From NCBI GenBank assembly GCA_024699715.1, contig JANPRD010000004.1, positions 1 to 64,000 of the forward strand: a stretch of 64,000 bases of DNA. The letters run 5' to 3'. This stretch comes from Candidatus Methanophagales archaeon (GTDB taxonomy: Archaea > Halobacteriota > Syntropharchaeia > Alkanophagales > Methanospirareceae). The translations under genes and the position numbers were made by a program. Under the pieces are notes generated by a model. It searched no databases and had not been told where the DNA came from. It was given only the letters and a program-made list of their open reading frames with translations. Positions 25,686 through 34,664 of this stretch are shown here, piece by piece; position 1 is the stretch's first letter; the number at the start of each line of letters is the position of its first letter.

Positions 25686-26142
25686 AAAATAGCCGAAGTT
25701 GCGTTGATAACATCAGTAGGAGGGATGATACCTATGAAGCAATAAGAAAAGACAAGAGCAACAGAAAATCTTTGTTCAATTATTGAACAGGGATATCGCT
25801 TATAGAGAAATAATAAACAATAGCAGTCAAAGCAATGACAGAAGAGAATTAAAACAGAAGACTATTTAATTAGATTTAAGATTTATGAGAGAGATATTGT
25901 TTTTACCTTTGGACATCCTGCTTCAGTTTGTCATCAGTAGCAAAAGGAGCATGTGATTGTGAAAGTAAAATCAGAGAGCAAAAAGCAATGTTGGGGAAAG
26001 ATGTCAGGGAAAGAAAAGCTATATGTAAGAGGCGGAGAGGGGATTCCACTTCCTTACCTCTCGTCGGGGATAATGCAGCAGTTGATGGCGCTGACAGCTT
26101 TCTCTTCAAAAGCATTTTGAAGCCTTAAGTTGCACATTTGTT
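25686..26142. other. Intergenic region without a recognisable gene
   Basis: In these 457 bases I see no convincing gene. Short frames exist on both strands at 25903-26128, but their composition is unlike neighbouring genes and no start has a ribosome-binding site. A small inverted repeat (TTCAATTATTGAA, 25776-25788) lies in the middle. The sequence before the archaeosortase is purine-rich. Confidence 0.4.
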
Positions 26143-26163
26143 ATGGTAAGGAGGAGGGAGGAG

Positions 26164-26727
26164 ATGGAGAAAAGAAGAAAAGTAGGAAAAAGAAAGAAGG
26201 TTGAGCGGGACATTACCCATAGGAATATAACCATAGTAGAAAGGGCGAGAGAGATGGAAGAAGCATTAAAATACGTTGCGCTTTTCTTAGCTTTCTGTCT
26301 TGCTTTTTATCTTGTTTATTATTTTCTCAGGTTGCGATGTTCATTATCATTATTAAATGACATGACAGCGCTCATTTTGGGCGGTATTTTCTCGTTATGC
26401 GGTGCGAATGTGATATTAAAAGGAGCAACACTCTCTATTAATGGTTTTGTATTGGAGATAATAGATGAATGCACGGCGGTATTTTCCTCAATTGTTTATT
26501 GCTCAGCAGTATTAGCGTATCCAACGACATTAAAAAAGAAATGCATAGGTATTGCTTTTGGCGTGCCTGCTCTTTATACGATAAACATCATTCGCCTTTT
26601 CATATTGACGCTTATCGGTATTCATCATCCTGAGATGTTTGAATTCGTGCACGTGTATCTCTGGCAAGCTTCTTTTATCATATTCGTGGTCGTGATCTTC
26701 CTTTTATGGCTCAATTCGATAAGATAG
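26164..26727 (+). CDS. Exosortase/archaeosortase family enzyme (exosortase-H-like)
   Basis: A polytopic transpeptidase-like enzyme of about 188 residues. The Cys-Arg-His triad of the family is visible: Cys in IDECTAVFSSIVYCSAVLAY, Arg in YTINIIRLFIL, and His in FEFVHVYLWQASFI. AYPTTLKKKCIGIAFGVPAL between the first two is also typical. The short length and the CTAVF context are closest to exosortase H, which processes IPTLxxWG tails. Two surface proteins here (17036-17563 and 17671-19480) carry related VPVMSLWG and VPVLTPIG tails. The start at 26164 is preferred because a GGAGGAGGGAGGAG tract precedes it; a longer frame starts at 26143. Confidence 0.82.
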   Translation: MEKRRKVGKRKKVERDITHRNITIVERAREMEEALKYVALFLAFCLAFYLVYYFLRLRCSLSLLNDMTALILGGIFSLCGANVILKGATLSINGFVLEIIDECTAVFSSIVYCSAVLAYPTTLKKKCIGIAFGVPALYTINIIRLFILTLIGIHHPEMFEFVHVYLWQASFIIFVVVIFLLWLNSIR

Positions 26728-26734
26728 GGAAAAA

Positions 26735-27295
26735 ATGAAAGGTAAAGCGACTGAAAAGCAAAAAGAGAATACGAATGAAGAGGAGGGAGAGGGGGAGATA
26801 AAGAGAGGGGAGCTTAAGTTAAATGTGAGTTCAAGACAGATTATAATATTTCTGATAGAATTTATGGCTGTTTCTGTGGTATTTTTATGTATATGGTATT
26901 ATATTGGTGAGTTTTATCAGTGCGTTGTTTTCTTCTTCGCTAAAAATATTTTGATTGCGATGGGATATACTCAGTTGCAAATATCAGCTGTGAGGTTATC
27001 ACATGCATATCTGGTGAATTTCAATTTGGTACCTCTTTTTGCGTTGGCGATAGCAACACCAAAGATGCCTCTGAAGTCGAGAATTGAGATGCTCGCTGTA
27101 GGCATCCCTCTTATATTTCTTCTGCACATTTTTGATTTGGTGGCGCATTTCCCGATGTATTTTTATGGCTCGGAAATTGCGAAACTTGTTGTATATTCAA
27201 TAGGAGTTGGCAACGTGGCAATGCCTTTTGTTATATGGTTCGTATTTTTCGTTAAAAACTATATTAAGGTCGAAAAAGAAAAACTTTATGTATGA
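26735..27295 (+). CDS. Exosortase-associated membrane protein
   Basis: A 186-residue protein beginning with 30 charged residues and then four to five hydrophobic helices (IIIFLIEFMAVSVVFLCIWY, VNFNLVPLFALAIATP, VGIPLIFLLHIFDLVAHF, VGNVAMPFVIWFVFFV). It starts seven bases after the archaeosortase stop. The VNFNLVPLFALAIATP segment and the gene pairing resemble the partner membrane protein commonly encoded beside exosortase H. Its molecular role is not known. Assignment rests on context more than on motifs. Confidence 0.62.
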   Translation: MKGKATEKQKENTNEEEGEGEIKRGELKLNVSSRQIIIFLIEFMAVSVVFLCIWYYIGEFYQCVVFFFAKNILIAMGYTQLQISAVRLSHAYLVNFNLVPLFALAIATPKMPLKSRIEMLAVGIPLIFLLHIFDLVAHFPMYFYGSEIAKLVVYSIGVGNVAMPFVIWFVFFVKNYIKVEKEKLYV

Positions 27296-27609
27296 GACTT
27301 TATAGCATTTCGTAAGCAGCAAGTCAAAAAATAAGCGAGAAAGTTGAGAAAGATGAAAAAAGCTTTTTCTAAGAACCTGCGCTGAGAAAGTGAAACTAAA
27401 TGCGGTGGCTTCTGTGGTGTTATCTTCCTGTTGCTTGCAAGACCTCTTCCGAAAGGGGGATACGCAAGAGGAGGGGATAGGTAGTTAACTAAATAGCATA
27501 CTGCATCTTGTAGCCCACGCTCTAACGAGAGAAAATGCAGGGCTTGTGCCGTCCCGAAGGATGCATGGACTCAAAGCATAAAGCTTCGGGTGAACACCTA
27601 ATCTCCCAG

Positions 27610-27645
27610 CTCTGCGAAGCTTCCAGGAAGCCCCTTGCGTAAGCA
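27610..27645 (+). mobile_element. Possible IS605-type right end
   Basis: The hairpin CCCCTTGCG-TAAG-CAAGGG with flanking GGAAG and a GGGGGAGTCAC end is the usual layout of the 3' terminus of IS200/IS605 elements, similar to the relic ending at 17041. No transposase or TnpB frame is recognisable upstream. Confidence 0.35.
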
Positions 27646-28001
27646 AGGGAGGGGGAGTCACTTGCCTGATGCTTTACCTCTGCTCTGCCGTTTCTGCGCT
27701 GTTCGTCGAAAAAATCCCACGTCTTAAGGCATGAGCTATCACAACACTAAGAGCGGACAAACCCGCAATGCCCCCTCATCGGCAAGAGCCTCTTTTCCGT
27801 TGAAGAGGTGAGGGGCGTGGGCGCATCCACCATGTGTTTCTTGCGCAACTTTTATAAAGGGAAGACGAAGGGTAAGAAGGGGTAAAAGGAAATGAGGGGG
27901 GGAATATGGGGGCGCAGGCGCACCCGACGCAAACGCTCCTTGACTCCCACATGCTGGAAGTAAGGGGCTTGAAAAGCTAGGGGAGTCAGGGGAATGGAAA
28001 A

Positions 28002-28011
28002 TTTTATAAAA
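28002..28011 (+). promoter_or_regulatory. TATA box of the large Big_2 protein gene
   Basis: TTTTATAAAA lies 73 bases before the ATG at 28084, preceded by a purine-rich GGAATGGAAAA. Confidence 0.5.
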
Positions 28012-28083
28012 GTATGAGAAAGGGACTTCCTTATGTCCCCCTAAAAGCGAAGGGGGATGGGATAGAGAGGTGAAAGAAAAGAA

Positions 28084-31000
28084 ATGGCAGAAAGAAGGGG
28101 AAAGAAGGGGGAGGCAAAAAGGAGAGCAGAAAAAAGCAGAGAAAAAGTGATAAGCAGCTTTGTAGTGATTTCCATTGTTCTTTCAGTCCTTGCAGCTTCG
28201 GTAGCTACGGTAAGTACACAGGTTCCTCCTGGAGCTCCTCCTCTTCCTGAAGTAACGGAAATAGTGGTGACTGCGAGTCCTGAAAGCATACCTGCGGATA
28301 ATTCTTCCACATCTACTATAATAGCAACAGTGACAAATTGGGCGAACAAAGAAACGCCAGATAACTTTACAATCTATTTTGAGTTCGTAGGGGACGATTT
28401 AGGTGCTCATATATCTACTAAACACGACACGTATAACAAAACAGACAGTGAAGGAAAGGCATACGCTACTCTAACTGCTGGATTAACACCTGGAACTGTA
28501 ACAATTAAAGCATGGTGGAACGAAAGCGTTTTCAACACAACAACTGTTACATTACTTCCGCCACCTGAAATCGTAGCTCATGCACCAGAATCGCCGGTGA
28601 AGGACAACGAAGGAGCAGCGAGAACATTTAGCATTACCGTTAATCAACCTGCGAATGTGACATGGCTGATAAACGGCACGGTTAAGCAAATAAACGAAAG
28701 CGTGCCAGCATATACACCGTGCAATTACACGAACGAAAGCGCAGTAGCGGGTGTATGGAATGTGTCCGCTCTCGTTGAAAATCCGAACGGAACTACGATG
28801 TGGACATGGATATGGAATGTGTCAAGATTAGAGAGGATAGAAGTTTTGCCTTCAGAGGCGACGTTGCAAGTTGGCGACGGAATGCAGTTCACTGCTATCG
28901 CTTATGACCAGTTTAACGAAATAATGTCAGGCATTATATTCACATGGAGCAGCAGTAATACAACAGTCGGCGAAGTTAATGAAACAGGTTTTTTCATTGC
29001 GAAATCACCAGGAGAGACATTTGTGAATGCAACAAATCGGAGCGTGGTTGGCAGCGCACATGTGACTGTCACACCAGGACCTTTAAAGAAGATAGTGGTG
29101 ATTCCAAGCGAAATAACATTAAATGTGGGCGAGACTTGTCTGTTCGAGGCGAAGGGATACGATGAGTTTGATAACGAGATTCCGGGACTTATATTCACAT
29201 GGAGCAGCAGTAATGAGACGGTTGGAACTGTGAATGAAACAGGATTCTTCACTGCACTCTATCCAGGATTTACATACGTGAATGCAACTAATCAGAGCGT
29301 GGTTGGCAGTGCAAGAGTGAATGTGATATATACCCCTGAGGTTACCACAGTGGTTGTTTCGCCAAGCGAAGTCACTTTGAACATAACGGAAACGCTACAA
29401 TTCACTGCTACCGCTTACGATCAGTTTGGGAACGAAATGCCCGACGTAGCATTCACATGGAGCAGCAGTAATGAGACGGTTGGAACTGTGAATGAAACAG
29501 GATTCTTCACTGCACTCTATCCAGGATTTACATACGTGAATGCGACGGCTCCAAATGGTGTAAATGGAACAGCCTCGGTAACAGTAACATATACACCGAA
29601 AGTGACAACGATAATGATCGAACCGGCAGAAGTCACTATATATGAGGGCGATACACAGGAATTCACAGCTACCGCTTATGACCAGATAGGGAAGGAAATG
29701 CCTGAGATAACGAATTTCACATGGAGCAGCACCAACCCGACTGTTGGGACGGTATCTCCAACAACGGGTAAAACTACGGTCTTCACGGCACTCAAGGCTG
29801 GAGACACAACGGTAATTGCATCGGCAGCGGGAGTATCTAATACTTCGGCGGTGCACGTTCTACCGAGACCTGACTTAGTTGTTGAGGAGATAATGCCAAA
29901 TCCTGATTGCGGCGGCTATCTATTCGCAAATGAGAGCAATGAGATATGCGCAGTAATAAAGAACAATGGCAGTGGTGATGCATTACCATTCAATGTCAGC
30001 TTCATTATAGGTGATTTCAGTAAAAGAGAACGTGTTGATGGTTTAGCTGCGAGTGCAAACACAACGATATGCATTACTGATCCGACGAAAAGAAATGCTG
30101 ATGACTCGGTAACAATAAAAGTTACTGCAGATTGCGATAATGAAATTAACGAAACAAACGAGATGAACAATGACAAAAGCACCGAAAAAATAGTAGTGAA
30201 CAACGGATATAAGGGCAAGCGATACACGGGTGGCGAGGATATATCCACATGGAGGACGTATGGACTCAACGGCAGCGTGCTCTATTCGGTTGGCGATAGC
30301 TACTACCTGAGTGCATGGTCATACCCGAACTGGACAGCATACAGAGTCAACTGGAGTGCGAGCGACCTGCCGGTTCCTACGGGAGCAACCGTCGTAGAGG
30401 CGAGATTGTATGTGATATACACGTGGGATAAGGCAGGAGTGATGCCTGATGAAGTCAGCCTGACATTCAATAAAGAGGTGCAAACACTGGAAGCACACTA
30501 TTCTGATAGAAAGGGCTACGGTGAGTATAACTATCCATATGGAATGCTGGTATACAATGTAACTGATGTATTCAATACAAGCGGCAACACAGCGATACTC
30601 AATAATATGCACGCCGGCGGTGGCAACGTATCCATCCGTGGCATGCTCCTGGTAGTGGTGTATGCAGATGAGAGCGAGCCGATGCGGCAGATATTTATAA
30701 ATGAAGGGTTCGATATGCTTTACGGTGGCTCAGATATGTGCACGACCCCTGAGGAGGCGACTGCTTTCGCACCTTTCTCGGGGACGATCGAGGACATAGC
30801 GAATAAGAGCGCGAGGTTGATAACCGTCGCACCGGGCGCGGGACCGAACGAGGGCGAGTTGATATTCAACGGACATGTGTGGAACGATGTGTGGAACTTC
30901 GCAGGCGATTCACAGATTGGAATTGACGACCGCGATGTTACTGCATATCTGAACACAACGAACGAAGCAGGATTCCAGAGCAGTGGAGATTATATGGAAG

Positions 31001-31548
31001 CAAGTAATGCGATATTGGTGGTGGAATCCAAAGTGGCAATAACTTTCGAGCTACCGCTTGATGAAGAGTGGAACCTAATATCACTTCCGCTAATACCGGA
31101 AAACACGTCGATAGATGAAATATTCAAGAATGCAACGGGTGGAGATAGAGTATATGCGTATTCCAACGGGTCATTCACGAGCAGTGAATATTATGAGGGG
31201 TATGGCTGGTATCCGAAGATGGAGATAATTCCTGATAAGGGTTACTGGTATTATGCGGTTTCTGCATACAATGCTACGATAACGGGGAAGGCTGCTGTTG
31301 AAAACAGGACGGTTCCGATGTCAGCGGGTTGGAATTTGGTCGGTTATACGAGTCTTAGAACGAGACCTGTCGGGGAAGTGATAAATGAGCCACATGGAGG
31401 AGATAGGATATATGCTTATATCGAAGGAGCGTTTGAGAGCAGTGAATACTATGAAGGCTATGGTTGGTATCCAGAGATGGATATGGAGCCGGGGAGAGGA
31501 TATTGGTATTACACTGATACGCCTTTTGTGTGGGAGTATTCTCCATGA
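28084..31548 (+). CDS. Large modular Ig-like surface glycoprotein
   Basis: A 1154-residue secreted protein. Domains in order: a basic leader and signal helix (VISSFVVISIVLSVLAASVA); Big_1 (to about 155); an Ig-like unit ending WTWIWNV (about 160-255); four Big_2 repeats (about 258-600: PSEVTLNITETLQFTATAYD, FTWSSSNETVGTVNETGFF); CARDB (PDLVVEEIMPNPDCGGY); a DUF3344-like region (YKGKRYTGGEDISTWRTYGL, SADLP-type SASDLPVPTGATVVEARLY); and a C-terminal pair of WNL units (EEWNLISLPLIPENTS, AGWNLVGYTSLRTRP). Many N-glycosylation sites. No sorting tail. The last 480 bases are shared exactly with the next gene. Confidence 0.8.
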   Translation: MAERRGKKGEAKRRAEKSREKVISSFVVISIVLSVLAASVATVSTQVPPGAPPLPEVTEIVVTASPESIPADNSSTSTIIATVTNWANKETPDNFTIYFEFVGDDLGAHISTKHDTYNKTDSEGKAYATLTAGLTPGTVTIKAWWNESVFNTTTVTLLPPPEIVAHAPESPVKDNEGAARTFSITVNQPANVTWLINGTVKQINESVPAYTPCNYTNESAVAGVWNVSALVENPNGTTMWTWIWNVSRLERIEVLPSEATLQVGDGMQFTAIAYDQFNEIMSGIIFTWSSSNTTVGEVNETGFFIAKSPGETFVNATNRSVVGSAHVTVTPGPLKKIVVIPSEITLNVGETCLFEAKGYDEFDNEIPGLIFTWSSSNETVGTVNETGFFTALYPGFTYVNATNQSVVGSARVNVIYTPEVTTVVVSPSEVTLNITETLQFTATAYDQFGNEMPDVAFTWSSSNETVGTVNETGFFTALYPGFTYVNATAPNGVNGTASVTVTYTPKVTTIMIEPAEVTIYEGDTQEFTATAYDQIGKEMPEITNFTWSSTNPTVGTVSPTTGKTTVFTALKAGDTTVIASAAGVSNTSAVHVLPRPDLVVEEIMPNPDCGGYLFANESNEICAVIKNNGSGDALPFNVSFIIGDFSKRERVDGLAASANTTICITDPTKRNADDSVTIKVTADCDNEINETNEMNNDKSTEKIVVNNGYKGKRYTGGEDISTWRTYGLNGSVLYSVGDSYYLSAWSYPNWTAYRVNWSASDLPVPTGATVVEARLYVIYTWDKAGVMPDEVSLTFNKEVQTLEAHYSDRKGYGEYNYPYGMLVYNVTDVFNTSGNTAILNNMHAGGGNVSIRGMLLVVVYADESEPMRQIFINEGFDMLYGGSDMCTTPEEATAFAPFSGTIEDIANKSARLITVAPGAGPNEGELIFNGHVWNDVWNFAGDSQIGIDDRDVTAYLNTTNEAGFQSSGDYMEASNAILVVESKVAITFELPLDEEWNLISLPLIPENTSIDEIFKNATGGDRVYAYSNGSFTSSEYYEGYGWYPKMEIIPDKGYWYYAVSAYNATITGKAAVENRTVPMSAGWNLVGYTSLRTRPVGEVINEPHGGDRIYAYIEGAFESSEYYEGYGWYPEMDMEPGRGYWYYTDTPFVWEYSP
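29193..29543 (+). repeat. 93-bp internal direct repeat in Big_2 domains
   Basis: The segments 29193-29285 and 29451-29543 are identical, 258 bases (86 codons) apart, which is the Big_2 domain period. It shows recent homogenisation between adjacent domains of the same gene, in frame. Confidence 0.8.
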
Positions 31549-31974
31549 AATAGAAGGAGGTGGGAAGGAAAGGTGGGAAGGAAAATGAAAGGGATTGGAA
31601 AGAAGGGGGCAAGTATGGTTGTCGCAGTGGCTTTGATGGCGATGCTAACGGCAGGGCTGATGTCTGCATCTGCGCAAATGCCGTTGACTATCAAGGGTAA
31701 TGTCACATACATGAATAATGGGACGCGTGTGCCAGCTGGTTGGACTGTTAATATAAGCGATTTGACAAAGGGCTGGAGCATTTCAACAACAACTGAAGAT
31801 ACACCTCCTGTTGTGGATTTCAACTATAAGGCGGAGAAACCGATAGATTATGAGGTGTCAGCGGGCGATATCTTCGAGGTTTATGCAGAGGATCCAACTG
31901 GAACGTTCTATGGAAGCACCTCTCATACTATCACACAGAGTGAGATCGATGCTGGGCTCGTTAGGATAGATGTG
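31069..31974 (+). repeat. 906-bp perfect direct repeat, copy 1
   Basis: This block is repeated without any visible difference at 32329-33234 (offset 1260 bases). It covers the end of the gene at 28084, the intergenic bases, and the first 134 codons of the gene at 31573. The units are separated by 354 bases unique to the middle gene. Confidence 0.9.
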
Positions 31975-32808
31975 GAGGTCTATGAGGATCACACTCCTCC
32001 AGTGATTGAATTTATTCCGCCTACACCCGAGAATAATACAAAAATAACTGAGAACTATATTATCATTAACGTATCGGTGGTGGATGAGAGCGATATATCA
32101 ACAGTGATACTCAACTGGAATGGCGAAAATGAAACGATATTCTGTGGAGGACTATATATCCAATCCAGTGTTGTGAATTTCTACAATTGGACCAAAACGA
32201 ACTTATCTGACGGAACTTACGAATACAAGGTATATGCAAATGACACTTTTGGCAATATGGGCGTTAGTGAAACGAGAGTAATTACCGTAGAGACAGAAAA
32301 AACATTCAATATAACATTAAATCAGAAATGGAACCTAATATCACTTCCGCTAATACCGGAAAACACGTCGATAGATGAAATATTCAAGAATGCAACGGGT
32401 GGAGATAGAGTATATGCGTATTCCAACGGGTCATTCACGAGCAGTGAATATTATGAGGGGTATGGCTGGTATCCGAAGATGGAGATAATTCCTGATAAGG
32501 GTTACTGGTATTATGCGGTTTCTGCATACAATGCTACGATAACGGGGAAGGCTGCTGTTGAAAACAGGACGGTTCCGATGTCAGCGGGTTGGAATTTGGT
32601 CGGTTATACGAGTCTTAGAACGAGACCTGTCGGGGAAGTGATAAATGAGCCACATGGAGGAGATAGGATATATGCTTATATCGAAGGAGCGTTTGAGAGC
32701 AGTGAATACTATGAAGGCTATGGTTGGTATCCAGAGATGGATATGGAGCCGGGGAGAGGATATTGGTATTACACTGATACGCCTTTTGTGTGGGAGTATT
32801 CTCCATGA
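31573..32808 (+). CDS. Chimeric surface protein (signal and N-domain plus WNL module)
   Basis: A 411-residue secreted protein. Signal peptide (MVVAVALMAMLTAGLMSASA). The N-terminal domain (MPLTIKGNVTYMNNGTRVPA, TPPVVDFNYKAEKPIDYEVS) is identical to that of the next gene. A unique Ig-like segment follows (HTPPVIEFIPPTPENNTKIT, YKVYANDTFGNMGVSETRV). The C-terminal WNL pair is identical to that of the preceding gene. It is therefore built from the head of one neighbour and the tail of the other. Start is GTG 31573 or ATG 31585, after an AGGAGGT site at 31555-31561. Confidence 0.8.
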   Translation: MGRKMKGIGKKGASMVVAVALMAMLTAGLMSASAQMPLTIKGNVTYMNNGTRVPAGWTVNISDLTKGWSISTTTEDTPPVVDFNYKAEKPIDYEVSAGDIFEVYAEDPTGTFYGSTSHTITQSEIDAGLVRIDVEVYEDHTPPVIEFIPPTPENNTKITENYIIINVSVVDESDISTVILNWNGENETIFCGGLYIQSSVVNFYNWTKTNLSDGTYEYKVYANDTFGNMGVSETRVITVETEKTFNITLNQKWNLISLPLIPENTSIDEIFKNATGGDRVYAYSNGSFTSSEYYEGYGWYPKMEIIPDKGYWYYAVSAYNATITGKAAVENRTVPMSAGWNLVGYTSLRTRPVGEVINEPHGGDRIYAYIEGAFESSEYYEGYGWYPEMDMEPGRGYWYYTDTPFVWEYSP

Positions 32809-33234
32809 AATAGAAGGAGGTGGGAAGGAAAGGTGGGAAGGAAAATGAAAGGGATTGGAAAGAAGGGGGCAAGTATGGTTGTCGCAGTGGCTTTGATGGC
32901 GATGCTAACGGCAGGGCTGATGTCTGCATCTGCGCAAATGCCGTTGACTATCAAGGGTAATGTCACATACATGAATAATGGGACGCGTGTGCCAGCTGGT
33001 TGGACTGTTAATATAAGCGATTTGACAAAGGGCTGGAGCATTTCAACAACAACTGAAGATACACCTCCTGTTGTGGATTTCAACTATAAGGCGGAGAAAC
33101 CGATAGATTATGAGGTGTCAGCGGGCGATATCTTCGAGGTTTATGCAGAGGATCCAACTGGAACGTTCTATGGAAGCACCTCTCATACTATCACACAGAG
33201 TGAGATCGATGCTGGGCTCGTTAGGATAGATGTG
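32329..33234 (+). repeat. 906-bp perfect direct repeat, copy 2
   Basis: Identical to 31069-31974. It covers the end of the gene at 31573, the spacer and the beginning of the gene at 32833. Confidence 0.9.
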
Positions 33235-33696
33235 AGTGTTAAAGAAAAAATAGCACCAACAACAAACGTGACGGCGCCACCCACTCTTTGGCCAGGTAAG
33301 CCAAACGAGACGACAATACCCTCGGGAACAATACTGCCCTGGACGAATGAGACAGTGAAGCTTTGGTTCTTTCGCACCGATAATGGTGGCAGCGGTGTTG
33401 CTTATACTAATCTATCTCTGGCGGCGGAGTCGGAAACAGACACGTTGAATGTAACAATCAGCAACAACTCATGGGCAATGGACAGGACACTCAAGAAGGG
33501 AGAGAATGTGACGGTTCCATTCAACGAAATCTTCGGCGAATACTTCAACGTTACAATCAGCGAGGAATGTAACGCCACGATTGAGTATTATTCGGTGGAC
33601 AACGCTGGCAATTCTGAGACTCAAGACAGTGACTGTGAGAATAAAATATCCAACGACGGGCAATGTGAGCATAAACGAGATCATGTATGCGCCTAA
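32833..33696 (+). CDS. LTD/Ig-like surface protein, N-terminal part (fragment 1)
   Basis: It shares signal peptide and first domain with the gene at 31573, then diverges (KEKIAPTTNVTAPPTLWPGK, DNGGSGVAYTNLSLAAESE, ECNATIEYYSVDNAGNSETQ), an Ig-like segment. The last 25 residues are out of frame. The true reading passes by a one-base shift near 33610 into the fragment starting at 33581. It is the first of several fragments of one gene of about 1200 codons ending at 36452. Confidence 0.65.
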   Translation: MGRKMKGIGKKGASMVVAVALMAMLTAGLMSASAQMPLTIKGNVTYMNNGTRVPAGWTVNISDLTKGWSISTTTEDTPPVVDFNYKAEKPIDYEVSAGDIFEVYAEDPTGTFYGSTSHTITQSEIDAGLVRIDVSVKEKIAPTTNVTAPPTLWPGKPNETTIPSGTILPWTNETVKLWFFRTDNGGSGVAYTNLSLAAESETDTLNVTISNNSWAMDRTLKKGENVTVPFNEIFGEYFNVTISEECNATIEYYSVDNAGNSETQDSDCENKISNDGQCEHKRDHVCA

Positions 33697-34576
33697 TGAG
33701 GAATGGGGAGGTCAGTATAATGAGTGGATAGAACTCTACAACAAAGACGATAAAACCATTAATCTGGCTGGTTGGGAGATAGATGGCAAGGAAATACCTG
33801 ATGGAACGATCATACAGCCTCAAGGCTATCTAATAATTGCGAGAAACGATACTTCGTTTGCGGAGATATATCCGGGAGCTGTGTGCTCTGTGGTGAAAGT
33901 GAGTATAGAACTCAACAATGATGGGGAGGAGTTGTTCCTGAAAGATAGTGCTGGAAACGTTGTTGACAGCGTGAATTACACGTCTTATGCGAATAAAAAG
34001 CTTGGTAAGAAGAACGGAAAAACGCTTGAGAGGAATGAAACAGCATGGGAAGAGAGCATAAGGAATGGTGGCACTCCCTGTCAGCGCAACAGTGTGTTGC
34101 CGCCAACGTCGTTTGTGATAAATGGATATGTATTCTACGAAGATAACACTGCATGCAACAATCCGGCAGTGAAGATAACAAATGATAAGATAGGAGAATG
34201 GTTCGCCGAGAATTCAACAGATTCCAATTACTACATGCTCACACTCAAAAGCACGGCGGAGGTGATGGCGGGAGACACACTGCGGATTGATGCGAGCAGT
34301 CCTGATGGCACGCAAATCAATGTCACAACGTTCGTAGTTACGCAGGCAGATATAGATGAAGGAAGTGTGCAGATTAATATCACACTTGAACAGCCCAAGC
34401 TCAATGAGATAAAAGTTACGCCACAGTCTGCGGTTGTTACCGTGAACACAACCAAAGAGTTCATTGCTACCGCTTACGACCAGTATGGAAATCCGCTTGA
34501 AGGCGTGTTCATCTACTGGACAAGCACAAATAAGACAGTGGGAACTGTGAGTCCAGCACTTCCGAATATGTTGTGA
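33581..34576 (+). CDS. Surface protein with lamin-tail and Big_2 domains (fragment 2)
   Basis: From about 33640 this frame holds a lamin-tail domain: NVSINEIMYAPNEEWGGQYN, EWIELYNKDDKTINLAGWEI, QPQGYLIIARND. A carboxypeptidase-regulatory-like unit follows (FVINGYVFYEDNTACNNPAV), then a Big_2-like domain (IKVTPQSAVVTVNTTKEFIA, TAYDQYGNPLEGVFIYWTST). It breaks near 34560. After a shift, YVVTGPDGNATATFTARAPG continues the Big_2 domain toward the repeat region. LTD domains occur in secreted nucleases and adhesins; here the context is structural. Confidence 0.65.
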   Translation: MSIIRWTTLAILRLKTVTVRIKYPTTGNVSINEIMYAPNEEWGGQYNEWIELYNKDDKTINLAGWEIDGKEIPDGTIIQPQGYLIIARNDTSFAEIYPGAVCSVVKVSIELNNDGEELFLKDSAGNVVDSVNYTSYANKKLGKKNGKTLERNETAWEESIRNGGTPCQRNSVLPPTSFVINGYVFYEDNTACNNPAVKITNDKIGEWFAENSTDSNYYMLTLKSTAEVMAGDTLRIDASSPDGTQINVTTFVVTQADIDEGSVQINITLEQPKLNEIKVTPQSAVVTVNTTKEFIATAYDQYGNPLEGVFIYWTSTNKTVGTVSPALPNML

Positions 34577-34664
34577 CAGGACCAGACGGGAATGCAACAG
34601 CAACCTTCACCGCTCGTGCTCCAGGAAACACGACAGTGGTAGCAGTGAATCAGACCGATGCTGG

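Larger units (their letters stand above)
27296..28083. other. Long intergenic region with structured sequence
   Basis: No gene is evident in these roughly 790 bases. Structured stretches include AGGAAGCCCCTTGCG then TAAGCAAGGGAGGGGGAGTC (27610-27645), which looks like an IS605 right-end hairpin. A GC-rich segment with several complementary blocks lies at 27720-27840. An 8-bp inverted repeat (TGACTCCC 27941-27948, GGGAGTCA 27981-27988) lies shortly before the TATA box of the next gene. The middle segment could be a non-coding RNA or the decayed body of the same element. Confidence 0.4.

Noticed and set aside
25903-26128. Overlapping small frames on both strands before the archaeosortase
   Set aside because: Composition and starts are unlike the neighbours; no homologous motif seen.
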